A DNA stretch of 64,000 bases from Earliella scabrosa (Eukaryota > Basidiomycota > Agaricomycetes > Polyporales > Polyporaceae): NCBI GenBank assembly GCA_022605405.1, contig JABYQQ010000004.1:1860001-1924000 (forward strand), written 5' to 3'. A program made the translations under genes and the position numbers. Shown here piece by piece: positions 37,293-48,185 of this stretch (within the stretch, counting starts at the first letter, position 1; each line of letters opens with the position of its first letter). Under the pieces are notes generated by a model. It was not told the origin of the DNA. It saw only the letters and a program-made list of their open reading frames with translations, and made no database searches.

Positions 37293-38773
37293 ATGATGCT
37301 CCCCTCGGCCTGCCTGAAAGAGTTCAACTTGTGGCACTTCCTCCTGGTCCTGCTCCTCCTTGCTCCTCCGGTCCTCCTGGTTTGGTGATTCACTCTGAGA
37401 TAATCCGAGTATAGCCAACCTGAAGTACGCCTGTCACAGAAAGTCAACTCTGTGGAGTTGCTTCACGTGTTGCTGTAGACTGTAACGGCTCCAATCTGCC
37501 GTGGATACTGGCAGCCTTACTTCAAGCTGTCGACTACAGTATGCTTCTTACACTTGCACCCGACGGTGAGTCGTCCGTCGAAGTCTCGTCCTCTACTACT
37601 AACGCAGGATGACTGCAAAGAACACAAGGACTCGGCGCGTACATTCGCATCCGAGTCTCTCAACCTTCCACTTGTACGCGCTGTGAATGGAGAAGATATC
37701 ACAGTCACGATCGGGCACCAAACATTTGTGTTTGGTGGGACAGGCGGAGGCGTGGCGAGTGGGGGTTGTGTCGGCGGCAATGGAGGCAATGGGGGGTCAG
37801 CAGGCCCAGGAGGCGTTGGCGGGAACGGTGGAAACGGTGGGGATTGCATAGTTGAGGGGGGCGGAGGAAACGAAGAAACGGGAACACCTTCAGAAGGCCG
37901 CATGCCAACCTTGTCAACAGCGACCGTGACTGCTACTCTTGATCACGTCTCAACCTTGTCGACAGCCTTCACCGTGACTGTTACTGGTACTCTGGATCAC
38001 ATCACTTCCTCTCCGTTGGCTGTTACATCCTCCTCCTACGCCACCGCCACCGAGTCCTCCACCTCCTCCACCTCCTCCACCTCCCCCAACTCCTCCACCC
38101 CCGAGTCCTCCACCCCCAGCCCCACCACTACCACCACCACCGCCTCCTCCTCCGGCACAGCGGCGACCGGTTCCCCTACCGACAGCAATACTGGCACATC
38201 CCCTGGTGTGATCGTCGCGATTGTTGCAGTGATCATCACACTGCTTGTTATACTCGCCGCGATGCTGCTCTGGATCCGAAAGCAGAATAAACGAGTCAAG
38301 GCGAGCGAGAAGTTCTCTCAGTGTGCGCATTCAAGTTTCTTTCATTTGTGGCACTGGAATACAGACTGATGCCTATTTCAGATGCATATAGTGCGAGGAA
38401 GTCATGGGTGCCAGCCTCCGACAACGGCAGTGCGTCAGAAACAGACACTATCAGTGTGTTCCGAATCAGGCCGGCCATCACCAGCCTAGAAGCAATGGGC
38501 TCACCTGCGCAACCCCAGGAATCCACATGTCGTAATGATCACTTCACTCCGACGCCGCAAACGGGGCAGGGGCCAGGGCAACTCGATATAGCTCCTGCTA
38601 TCCAAGAGCCGATACTTTGGGATGACTCCTTTGACATGGAGGACGGTCGCGGTGATCGCCTTCGTGTACTTGGGCCTCAGGCTCGCCCCCGCACTCACGA
38701 AGCATATGCCCCCGATACGCCGGCAACTGTTCCTCGTAACTGCGGTGCAGCTCCGCCTCCATACGAGATGTAG
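37293..38773 (+). CDS. Mucin-like single-pass membrane protein (N-terminal exons tentative)
   Basis: Solid part: exon from 37608, preceded by a textbook branch site TACTAAC and CGCAG. It encodes a Gly/Asn-rich segment (repeats of GGNGG), then a Ser/Thr-rich stalk likely O-glycosylated. A transmembrane helix follows (about 23 hydrophobic residues starting PGVIVAIVAVIITLLVILAA) and then a basic stop-transfer WIRKQNKR. After an intron with a donor near 38320, a cytoplasmic tail (KSWVPASDNGSASETDTIS) ends PPPYEM at 38773. The likely signal peptide is MMLPSACLKEFNLWHFLLVL at 37293, and an exon at 37479-37565 joins in phase 0. The junction between these two is not settled (weak GTTTGG donor). The architecture is that of fungal cell-surface sensor or mucin proteins; no specific family is claimed. 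It converges on the HET-SH3 gene with only 133 bp between stops. Confidence 0.6.
38055..38100. repeat. Coding CTCCAC-type microsatellite in the Ser/Thr stalk
   Basis: Imperfect tandem repeats of TCCTCCACC/CTCCACCTC encode alternating Ser/Thr in the mucin-like gene. Such tracts change length easily, so stalk length may vary between strains. Confidence 0.75.
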
Positions 38774-38906
38774 TGTTGATATTGTCCAAGGCGATCTAAT
38801 ACTACTGCCGAAAGAGAACCATGGGCGATCAGCTTCAAGCATAGATCTCCTTCGCGGACTCCCCATTCTCTACGTTGAAAACTTATCGAGACCTGGCGAA
38901 TTCTCG

Positions 38907-41694
38907 CTAATAAACATATGCGGCCGGTACGACACCCTCCAGTCCCGTGCGCGGGTCTCTTGCATACCACCATCTGTCAAACAACACGATCAGCAGAAGA
39001 TAGGAGGGCAGAGTAGCCAGGTGATGTTCACGCAGGGTCTCTATCATCAGATATCTCGATTTCCTGGCCGGCCCTGAGGGGAAGCTCGCCGTCGCCCTTG
39101 CCATCAAACGAGTATCGGGCGTATGCTGGCCTCAGGTCTGGCCTGCTCTCCGAGTCTTCCTCGTCGGGGAACCCATCTGTGCTAGTGGGCGCTGCTTAAT
39201 TCAAGGTAACGTAGTCAGGGCGTGCATGAGTGGCTCAATGATGAGTCGTGAGGCGTACCAGCGAGAGGTGGCTGCCATTTGGGATATGGACTGTCAGTGG
39301 GCCCACCAAGAATCGTGGAACGTGTAGCGGCGTTGATATGTTCGAGCAGGGAAGACGGACGGTGCCTGCTACTGCCATCTGAAGAACGTCTGCTACGAGG
39401 AGGAGAGGGGGCGCGGCGGGAAGATGAACGACGATAGAATGATAAGCGATGGAGGTTGGCTAGACGGCGATACCAAGGCTGAAGGAGACCAATACTGGAC
39501 TGTGATGGAGAGACGGGGAGACATGCCGACGAGCGCGCAGGCGATTCAGAACGACCACGCGGGGGCAGAGCATCATGACCAGCCGGTACAGGTAATCCGC
39601 TGCGGGACGGACGACCATGAGGAGATTGCGAACGAGCACGACCGCGAACACGAGGAGAAGAGGGAGAACCATGAAGCGACCCGGTGCTCAGTGGAAGGGA
39701 AGAACCGAGACTGGGTATAGTGGACAAGGACTGGACCGAAGGTGCAGATTGAGCAGATGGATTAGCCTTGTGAAATACGCCAGGCGGATGCAAGTACTCA
39801 TACTGCGCCGAGAGTCCCGTGATTGTTACAGTATCAGCAACGGGTTCGATATGTGGGAGCGCGGCAAACGCAAGTGTGACTTGTATTCGAGTTGGCTTGA
39901 TGACTTGTACCGGAGTGCTCTTAGTACCTTGAGGTTCTTGCACAGCGGAAGCGGGACGCGTCATCCACGTGGAAGCTGTGATTTTGAATACCCGCGCCCG
40001 GTTAGGCCAGAGGAAGACATGGTCATCGGGACATTGATGATACTGCCGCTGGCGCCGCTGTTCCCATCCATGCCACCTATAGAGCCATCCACTTTCAAGC
40101 CCGGCGACGTTCGCCCAAACACGACTTTCTCGCCCATACGAGAAAACAGGTGAATCGGTGCATACGCCGATCCGGAGGTTCAAACCGCGTTCCAACGACT
40201 CGTTTTCCACGTGAAACGATACGACTGATGACAAGGCACCAGCCCACGGAAGATGGCCATCGGCAGTGGTATTGGAAGCTCCGGATCCTCCAAGGTCTTG
40301 CCTGAGTTTAGCGGTGATGTGTTCTGGGATACAGAGAGAGGCACTAGCATGGAGAGTGGGTATTGTGAGGGCGTGGTTCATAGACATCGAGAAGACGGAT
40401 TGTTCTAGGTGGATATACTTCCACATTGTTGAGGATTTCAAGGAGTGGGGCAGTCGCAGAAGGCTTCCGAACAGCGATCGTGATCCCTGGTGAAGGACAT
40501 CCCGCGGGCACTTAGCCAAGCGCCAGCTAGTGCCCGAATGTATGCCGATACTGTACCGCGATGATTTGCCCTGCGTACGAGGCTTCCCGAGTATCAGGAG
40601 AAGCCGATCTCCACCGAGGAGCCACGAGAAGTCCCCGAACGACAGTCCATCGATCTTGACTATCGGGAGATAGACTTGGACACCAGAGGATGTGAGACTG
40701 ATAGAGACGGCGCGATCGTCCTATAATGAGAGGAGGGTTAGTCAACATCACACATGTTCAATGTTTGATGATAACTCGCCTCGGGTGAAGTGTTCTCCCC
40801 AGACATAGTAGTTGGGTGATACCACTTGACGTTCCCAGAGGCCTGATAGTCACGGGGTGATATCGCAAAGAGGGGGGCGTTGAGACCTTGGTCATCCGGG
40901 AAGTGGTGCACAACCTCCTGCATGCTACCAATGCTACCCCATGCGAAGAGAGTTGTATCTGGGGACACCTTCATTATCTCCTCCTGGAGACGCCGGAACG
41001 CCTTCCTTCCTTCGCCATAAAGAGTTGGCATGGTGATGTCGAAGATTCCTAACAGGCAGTAAGCCTCGTCTTCTGTTCGCGTCGTCTGTCGTCTTGCTGC
41101 CCAAGACATGCGTTGCGCGATACTCATGTCAGTGGGGCGCAGTTCGAGTCGGAGGATACCGGATGGGATAGAGGTAATTCTTTCTAGCTCTTCCGCGAGG
41201 TCAGCCTTCGAGCCGACGCATTCCCAGGAGCTCGAGAGGAACAGGACCGTCCGAGGCGCAACGAGTTCTTGTAATGTCCAACCTCTCCGATGCCACTCGC
41301 TATTCTCGAAGGACGCGCTCGAGCGATCGTGAAAAGCTTCCGTCGGGACGTCCCGGAGGAATGCGTAGCAGAGCTTGGATAGTGCGTAGTAGCGGAACAT
41401 GGAGTTAATGGCCTCCGTAAGCTCGGCACTACTAGTCTTGTCAATGCAGCAAGTGTCGATCCACACCCACTTATGCCCGTCCTTCGCTGCAACCTCGCAG
41501 CACATCCTGATCTTCTCCGAAACGCGATCGTGAGGGCGCTTGCCAGCCTGAGACTCGTTATGGTATCTCTGTAGGTCTTGGAAAGAGTCTTCCCTCTCGT
41601 TCCACACGTGGGAGAGCGCCACGTAACCATCCTCGACTGCTTCGGGGGAGTTGAAGAATTGCAGCTCGAGGGTAGATGTGTTGAGTAACCGCAT
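38907..41694 (-). CDS. HET (heterokaryon incompatibility) domain protein with C-terminal SH3 (867 aa)
   Basis: Exons 41694-40780, 40720-39259, 39191-39032, 38973-38907; 2604 nt, in frame. The N-terminus is a basidiomycete-type HET domain: MRLLNTSTLELQFF, YVALSHVW, WVWIDTCCIDK, EWHRRGWTLQELVAPRTV. These domains trigger cell death or allorecognition in fungi. The region after the domain matches the family (ISLTSSGVQVYLPIV). About 170 residues of Ser/Pro/Arg-rich linker follow. The last two exons encode a compact SH3 at about 817-867: ARYSFDGKGDGELPLRAGQEI, then WWYARDPRTG and GVVPAAYVY. The first intron is GC-AG; the only nearby GT would truncate the protein after 370 residues and lose the family match. 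An overlapping hydrophobic frame at 39460-39672 was considered and rejected. The alternative is two separate genes, but no promoter or start separates them. Confidence 0.75.
40721..40779 (-). other. GC-AG intron (GCGAGT donor) in the HET-SH3 gene
   Basis: A 59-nt intron reads GCGAGT...TTGACTAAC...ATTATAG. The joined frame GAG|GAC continues as DDRAVSISLTSSGVQV, the expected family sequence. The competing donor GTTATC five bases downstream leads to a stop at 40527. Confidence 0.8.
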
Positions 41695-42370
41695 GGCTAT
41701 GGATGTCAGAGTTCCAGCACGAACTCAGGACGGTCAGCGACCCTTACGCGGGAAAACTCGGGAAGACTCACAAGGGATGAGCACAGTGGTAGTGGTTTCA
41801 GGTGTTATGAGGCGGATCTCAGAATCGGCGAGTCTGGGTGCGCTGACAACCACGGAGGCCAGAGGAGGGGTGAGGGCAAACGGACTGAGACGGGAGAGTC
41901 AGGTGGAAGGGAAGGGAATCTATTGAAGACCAAGCACGCAGAAACGGCGTGGGGAACCTAATTCGACGCTTGGTCAGCTGTCAGGAGCTCGTGGTTATGC
42001 ATCATCGTGCTCACCACCCGATTTCTAAAGGCCGAACGACTTCGTCTTAGAGACCCACGATCTTGCTGTGAGAGTGGCTCTGTAAGGTAAGAAGAGGTGA
42101 GTGAGAATGGCTCTGTCGTCGAGAATGGTAGAGCAGCGAGCCATATAAACCAGCGCCAACGATGGTATGCCGTGCGCGATAACCCGAATAGCACCGGAGA
42201 TGAACTCAGTGTGGTCGAGATCGGAGTGAGACAGAAGTAAGATGTGTGTAGAAATACAATGCGATGTACGTTACAGAGCAGCAAACAGAGGAAGGCTGTA
42301 GTGGTAGGTAGGCGCGCGTGGGCGCATGCCGTGTAATAAATAGCGATAGCATGGAGATGCAATGAAGTCT
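41695..42370. other. Interval between the HET-SH3 start and the Sec6 stop
   Basis: 676 bp. The left part is the presumed promoter of the HET gene; the right part is the Sec6 3' UTR, since both genes are on the minus strand. A long frame through 41958-42430 is read-through of the Sec6 frame past its last intron and is not coding. Confidence 0.5.
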
Positions 42371-44815
42371 CTACGTGCGCACGAGGAACCGTGACAGCGC
42401 TCCTTGGATCACGATCTTCTTCATGATGGTCGGTTCTGGTGCTGTGAGGTGATGAGCATGGGCGATCATGCAGGCAGGGAGACCACGACAACGTACGATC
42501 TGTGAGACCTTCGTCCTTCACCTTGCGCTTGACGCTGTCCATGACCTCGCTTACAGCCGAACGATCCAGATCGTTTCGCGCCTTCATCAGAGCCTCGACG
42601 AACTGTATGCACGGGCCGTGGACCTTCGCGAACGACCAGTAGGAGAGGAACACCAGGCTCTTCGACGCCTCTAGCATCGAGAGCACCTGGTCGAGCACCT
42701 CCATCTGGGGTTCAAGCTCTTTCATCTTCTTGTACGTTCCGAAGAACTGGTACGCGTCGTTGATATCCTGGCGGATACGCTCCGTCGCAGCAGGCATGTT
42801 GAGCTTCGGTCCGTTCGCGAGCGCAGTGAGGTACGTGACCAAATACGTGTCGAGGAGGTCCTCGAGCAGCACCTCGAAGAGGGACTCGTTGAGGAATGAC
42901 TGGTAGTCGGACATGTAGTCGCGCATGGTCTCGATGATCTGTGAATGCGTGCCCTCGTACCACGCCGGCTGGAAGAGCTGCTTCGTCGCCGGCTTCAGGT
43001 CGTGGAATATGATGCTAATCAGCGTCTGCGTGTACTTCTTCGCAACGTCGAGGTACCCATCGAGCGCGTCGTTGAGCTTGTCGTGGATCGTGACACGGTA
43101 CTTGTCCGATACGAGCGGCTCGATACGCGCAGAGAGCGTCTCCGTGAAGTCGGCAGACTTGATCTGGTCGTTGGCGAGCGCGATACAGTACTCGACGAGT
43201 CCGCCGGGCACCTCGTCGGGTTTGTCCGTATACTTCTTGAACTCCGTATCGATGAGCTTGACCCAACGGTCCTGGATGGAGCGCATGACGCGGTTCACCT
43301 CCTCCACTGCGCGCGCGAGAACGAGGCCCTGGTTCGAGTCGAGGGCGAGGTCGATCTGCTGGTTGACCATATCAAGGAAGATGATAGTGCCCGGGTTGGT
43401 ATACAGGCCGTCCGCACTGAGCTCTGGGGGCTCCTCACGGGCGGTGAACGCGGCGACCTCGGTGCGCATGAGATTCTCTGACCACTCGTCCAGCTTCTTG
43501 ATGATGAGTTGCAAGTAATCCTCAATAAGGCTCTGCTCCTTCCCTTCGAGTAATGGAGGCTCGAGCCACTCAGCGGGAATATTGAGTTCGCGCATGCTCT
43601 TCTTGTACTCCTTGATCCATGCATGTAAGGTAAGGAGTACGCTGGCCTCGGGTTCGGAGTTGACAAGGCGAGTTATGGTGTTATTGAGCGCTTTGTGATA
43701 CTCGCGCACGAAGGTCGTCCAGACCTCGTACGAGGGGGGGAAGCATGGGACGACGTCGCTCTCAATACGGATGAGGTCTTTGTAGATGAAGACGAGATCG
43801 TCCAAGAAGCCGGCAGGATTGCGCTCGTTGGCGGCGTACACCTCGTCGAACTTGGCCTGTATTGAGTCGGTGATGCACTTCATGACTTTGGAACGGTAGT
43901 GCTTGATCACACGAGCATTCGCCGCCATCGACCTGAACTTCGACGCCGCGTCCATCTTGCCCGCCTTCTTGACAAGCTTGATTGCGATCGCCTACAGCAA
44001 GTGAGTCAGTACAAGGCTCTCGTCTCAGCGCGAATGAAGGGCGTAGAGGCGGAGCGTGCATGTAGTGACTCACCTTCTCGTCTTCGCGAGCCTCCATCTC
44101 CACCACCTTCATAAGACGAACTATGACGTCCGGGTTGCCAGCACGAACGATGGGGAGTATGTTCCTGGCCAATTCCAGCACATATTGATCGAAGGCCTCG
44201 AGGATGACTGTCAGTCGCTCGAACCAACGGGTAAGCGTATTCCGGGTGTCAGCCGAGGACTTCTTCGCCTGGTGCATGGTCTGGTTCCGGAACGCCTCGA
44301 GACGATTGAGAGCAAAGTGTATCCGGAGAAGGTTGGGAGCGGGTCCGAGGATGTCGTTGCTGTCCTCCTGGAGCATTTGCTCGATCATCTCGAGCTTGGA
44401 ATTCATTTCAAGCAGGTTGTTGACCATCTCCTCCGTCTGCTCGAAATTTCGGTGGACCATGGAGACCTAGGAGTGGCGCAAGAGCTGAGCGTGTCGTTCC
44501 GAGACATACATGCATAACACGCACTCTGCTGATCTGGTCAAATGTCGACACGACGTACTTGGGGTCACTGCACATCCTGTCCACCGTCTCCATCTCGTCC
44601 TTGATTGTTTGGACGTTATTCCTCGTCCCAAACAGCTTCCGTAGACCATCCCTTGTCGCGTCTAGCTGCTCCTTGACTCCGCTCCGCAACCGCGCATCGA
44701 TAGAGGCCTTCTCCTTCTCCAGTTTCTTCCGGAATGCAGCGACTTTCGCGAGGTCGTCTGGTGATTGCAGGTATTCGCCCACTGATTGGGCAGCAGAGAT
44801 GGTGGGGGCAGACAT
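42371..44815 (-). CDS. SEC6: Exocyst complex subunit Sec6 (747 aa)
   Basis: Exons 44815-44525, 44466-44074, 43991-42497, 42435-42371; 2244 nt. Sec6 is a core subunit of the octameric exocyst that tethers secretory vesicles to the plasma membrane at growing tips. Seen: an N-terminal coiled coil (AAFRKKLEKEKASIDARL, LRKLFGTRNNVQTIKDEM) and the phase-0 join ISR|VSMVHRNFEQ. The helical Sec6 body includes MVNNLLEMNSKLEMIEQ, FNESLFEVLLEDLLDTYLV-like rods and VFLSYWSFAKVHGPCIQFVEAL. The final 65-nt exon supplies the family C-terminus IMKKIVIQGALSRFLVRT. Reading past the last donor without splicing would add about 180 unrelated residues, so the splice is needed. Length fits fungal Sec6 (about 750-800 aa). 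Confidence 0.95.
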
Positions 44816-45369
44816 GATGGTGGTATGAAATAAGGATGAGTCGCCGTGATCTATCGCACTGGCATTGTCGACGGAGACAGACAATAAATGGGTAGGCGCA
44901 ACGTTGTGAACAGGCTCTCGCTATGGTCGGGAGTCGGTGGACGCCCGGCCGGCGCCCGGCCCGTTCACCCCAAGACAATAGGGTGACTTCAGGGTGACTT
45001 AGCCACAAGAGCCCTGCCACAAGCTGAAGTTCATACTCACGAGCTTGTGATCTCAGACTTCTACTGGAGCACAAACACATAGATACGTGCTTGCCTGCTG
45101 GTCACCATCAAAACGATGCTGAGTATCAATTCCGAGGAGTGGTAGAGTCCGGAGCTCCGTAACTCAATTGTAAACGGTGTGCTAAAGATACTCGGGAAGG
45201 AGAAGCTCGGCCCTACGGGGAGCGTGAATACCATCCCATGATCCCTTTCTTTTGGCGTGGAGACTTGCCTCGGGGCATATGACATCCACCATTCACATAC
45301 GCTCCCGGTGGACTATATGTAGGGATGTAGCTTATCGCTGCCATAGCTGCCCCACCTCGCATTAGCACG
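44816..45369. promoter_or_regulatory. Divergent promoter region, SEC6 / MFS transporter
   Basis: 554 bp between two ATGs pointing apart. A GCCGGCGCCCGGCC GC-rich patch lies near 44948. A weak TATATGT lies at 45314, 56 nt before the transporter ATG. No gene inside. Confidence 0.5.
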
Positions 45370-47144
45370 ATGTCCATCTCGAAGGACGACATCACCCGCG
45401 TTGACAACGCCGAGCTTGGAGAGGAGCTACGATTCGTCGAAGCCGCAAAGGACGCAAGAATCCACGATCGTCTTGAAGGCCGGGAAGCCACTTTGGAGGA
45501 GGACGTGAACCCTCTTAGGAGAAGCTTCCTCAGGTTATACGGCTGCCTTTTTGTCGCGTACCTCTGCGCGGCTACAAACGGATACGATGCCAACACCTTC
45601 GGTGCGTCAGCCAGGTACCGAGTGGGGTATTCGTCGTGCTCACCAGCTCCGTGCATTTGTAGGCGGGCTCTCCGCCATCAACACCTTCACATCCTATTTC
45701 GGCATCACCGCCGATAACCAAGGGATCGTAGTCGCACTCTACGTCGTCGGCAACATCGCAGGTTGCTTCTTTGCAGGGCCGTGCGCAGACCGATATGGAC
45801 GCCGCTTCGGGATGATTACAGGCTCCCTTGTCTGTATCGTGGGCGCGATCGTGCAAACCACTGCTCACAACCTCTCCACCCTGATGGGCGGACGATTCAT
45901 CCTCGGGGTGGGCGCAACAATAGTACAGACCGCCGGGCCAGCCTATGTCGTCGAAATGGCATATCCGAAGTATCGCGGAGTGCTCACTGGAGGGTACCAG
46001 ACGTGCTTCTTCCTGGGTACCATCGTCTCAACGTGGTTGGAGTATGGCCTGAATTTTGTGGCCGGGACGCCAGAGTGGACATGGAGACTCCCGCTGGCGC
46101 TCCAGGCGCTACCATCGGTACTGGTACTCAGTTTCGTGTGGTTGATACCGGAAACTCCACGATGGTAAGTGCTTACCCTCAACGTCGCCGATGCGTGTCA
46201 TCTAAGCACCCAGATAGGTATGTCGGCCAGGGACAGGTGGAGAAAGCGAAGGCGATCTTGGTCAAGTACCATGGAGATGGAGATCCGGACTCGGCCATCG
46301 TTGCCCTTGAACTGAGGGAGATGCTCGAGGTCATCTCTGCGCAAGGCTCGGACAAGCGATGGTGGGATTTCCGCGGTCTCTTCAACTCGCGGTCCGCGCG
46401 GTATCGCACCTTCCTCGTCAGCTGTATCGCGTTGTTCGGTACACTCGACCTTCCTCCGACGAGCTATTACCTCCCACTAATGGGTGAGTCCCGTCGTCCT
46501 CTGCTTGACATAGGATTTTGATTGACGCCTTCTGGTGCACGCGATGGTCAACAGCAAAGACTGCGGGAATCACCAGCGAACGTACTCAGCTGCTGCTTAA
46601 CGCCCTCCAGACCCCAATCATGATGGTCGCAGCATTATCTGGTCTGCGGTGGATAGATAGGCTAGGTCGACGCAAGCTACTCATCGCGTCAAGCACAGGA
46701 ATGTTCCTCTCCGTGACGGTGATCACAGCATGCACGGCCCAGCAGGAAGGCAGACCAGTGGTCGGAGGGACCGGGATAGCCTTCCTTTATGTCTTCCTTG
46801 TCGTCTTCGCATTTGCCTGGACGCCGGCCCAGTCGTTGTACCCCACGGAGGTCCTTGCCTTCAATACCCGCGCCAAGGGGCTAGCGTTCACCAATCTGCT
46901 CTCCCATATCGTCAACGTGTTCAACACATACGTCCCGCCAATTGCGATCTCGCGAGTCAGCTGGCGCTTCTATATCCTGTACATCGTCTGGGACGCCCTT
47001 GGAGCGCTGGTGATATACCTGACGTTCGTGGAGACAAAGGGGAGGAATCTGGAAGAGATCGACTATATCTTCGAAGCCGACAGCCCAAAGAGAGCGAGCT
47101 TAGAGACGAAGCAGCCGTTTGGTCGCACGACAAACTGTTGGTGA
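45370..47144 (+). CDS. MFS sugar transporter, lactose-permease-like (529 aa)
   Basis: Exons 45370-45601, 45663-46164, 46218-46483, 46555-47144; 1590 nt. It is a 12-helix sugar porter of the plasma membrane. Signatures: NGYDANTF-GGLSA around intron 1 (the GYD motif of helix 1), GPCADRYGRRFG between helices 2 and 3, RFILGVGA, the PETPRW motif at the end of helix 6 (split by intron 2), RWIDRLGRRKLL between helices 8 and 9, and FVETKGRNLEEID after helix 12. The N-terminal cytoplasmic part (about 60 residues) is charged. This group takes up disaccharides, monosaccharides or related polyols with protons; the substrate cannot be read from sequence. The divergent neighbour Sec6 is functionally unrelated. 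Confidence 0.92.
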
Positions 47145-47344
47145 GAAGACGACGGAGGAGGAGGGAAGGCGAACCCAGGTACATCCGTGTGATTGGGATA
47201 CGGATGCAGTCTTGATTCTTCCTGCCGCGTATGAGTGACTCGTAAATGTATGCATCACGATTGGAGGAGCTTGATTGATACTAGAAACACAATACTCATC
47301 ACAAACTTCAAGACTGCCGAACCGTATTCGTGCCACCCAAATAT

Positions 47345-47938
47345 CTACGAGAACATGCTTCCCTCTGGAGGTTGCGGTAGTTTGCGGTTACTCATCGACG
47401 CCATCTCCCTGAACGCTAGTGTAAGAAAGATCAGCGACGAGAGATGTACAGGGACGCACCTTCGGATCTCAACCAGGACCGTCTCAATGCTGTAGTTCCT
47501 GTTCCAGTGAGCGAGAACGGGGAGCTTCGACGGGTCGACCTTTCCGTCTACTTGGCTCACAAACGGAAGGTTGACACGGGACACGAATTGCACGGTAGGA
47601 GGCTGGTCAGGGTAGTTCTCGCCACAGGTAATCTTCAAGCTGTAGATGCGGTTCTCGTGGACAGTCTGATACAAGCGGGCGGCATGCAACGGTCAGATCG
47701 ATGATACAGAAACGGCGCAAGCTTGAGATACTTACATGTCCGGGACCGATGATTGTGCCATTCCACTGGCTCATCATGATATCGTCTCCATCCTCGAGAC
47801 CATACGAGCAAGAGCCGTCGCCGATGCCCTTCTCGCCCTTCTCGAGCTCCTCGAGCAGACGGAAGTTGCGCGGAACTGTCCCAGTATGTCAGAGCAATGC
47901 CTCAGGGGATACAAGGACAGCAGCAGACCCTTAGCCAT
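47345..47938 (-). CDS. MMS2: Ubiquitin-conjugating enzyme variant Mms2/UEV (139 aa)
   Basis: Exons 47938-47929 (10 nt: ATG GCT AAG G), 47875-47736, 47665-47460, 47408-47345; 420 nt. The joined start [20 protein letters not shown] is the family N-terminus. The UBC-like fold has [30 protein letters not shown] and [17 protein letters not shown]. The position of the catalytic Cys of active E2 enzymes is filled without Cys, as expected for a UEV. Mms2 pairs with Ubc13 to build Lys63-linked ubiquitin chains used in error-free post-replication repair and in endocytic sorting. It is head-to-head with HSE1, with 247 bp between the ATGs. The tail ends QPPEGSMFS. Length is normal. Confidence 0.95.
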
Positions 47939-48185
47939 GGTGGAAGAGACGAAGAGAGAGATGTGGCTGAGAGCTGAGAGAGGCGAGGACGGAGGCGACA
48001 GTGGCGTAGCGTCCAAATCGAGCGAATCTCCGGCAACGGCCGGGCCGTCATCGCCAATGTCCTCATCATAGTCGCAGTCGCTCTTCGCTGCCTTCCCGCA
48101 GTCGTCTACGCAGCTCTTCTCTATCATCGCACTACCTCTCCCTCTCCCCCCATCTCATTCCTGCAGCCACGATACCGCGCGGAAC
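47939..48185. promoter_or_regulatory. Compact bidirectional promoter, MMS2 / HSE1
   Basis: Only 247 bp lie between the two start codons. The right half is pyrimidine-rich (CCTCTCCCTCTCCCCCC near 48130) on the HSE1 side, and the left half is purine-rich, i.e. pyrimidine-rich for MMS2. No TATA box. Confidence 0.6.

Noticed and set aside
39460..39672. Hydrophobic minus-strand frame that looks like a membrane segment
   Set aside because: It overlaps the Ser/Pro/Arg linker of the HET-SH3 gene in another frame. No splice pair connects it to the HET exon without losing the in-frame SH3.
41958..43955. Read-through of the Sec6 frame for another 180 codons
   Set aside because: A GTACGT donor at 42496 and the exon at 42435-42371 give the conserved Sec6 C-terminus; the read-through sequence matches nothing.
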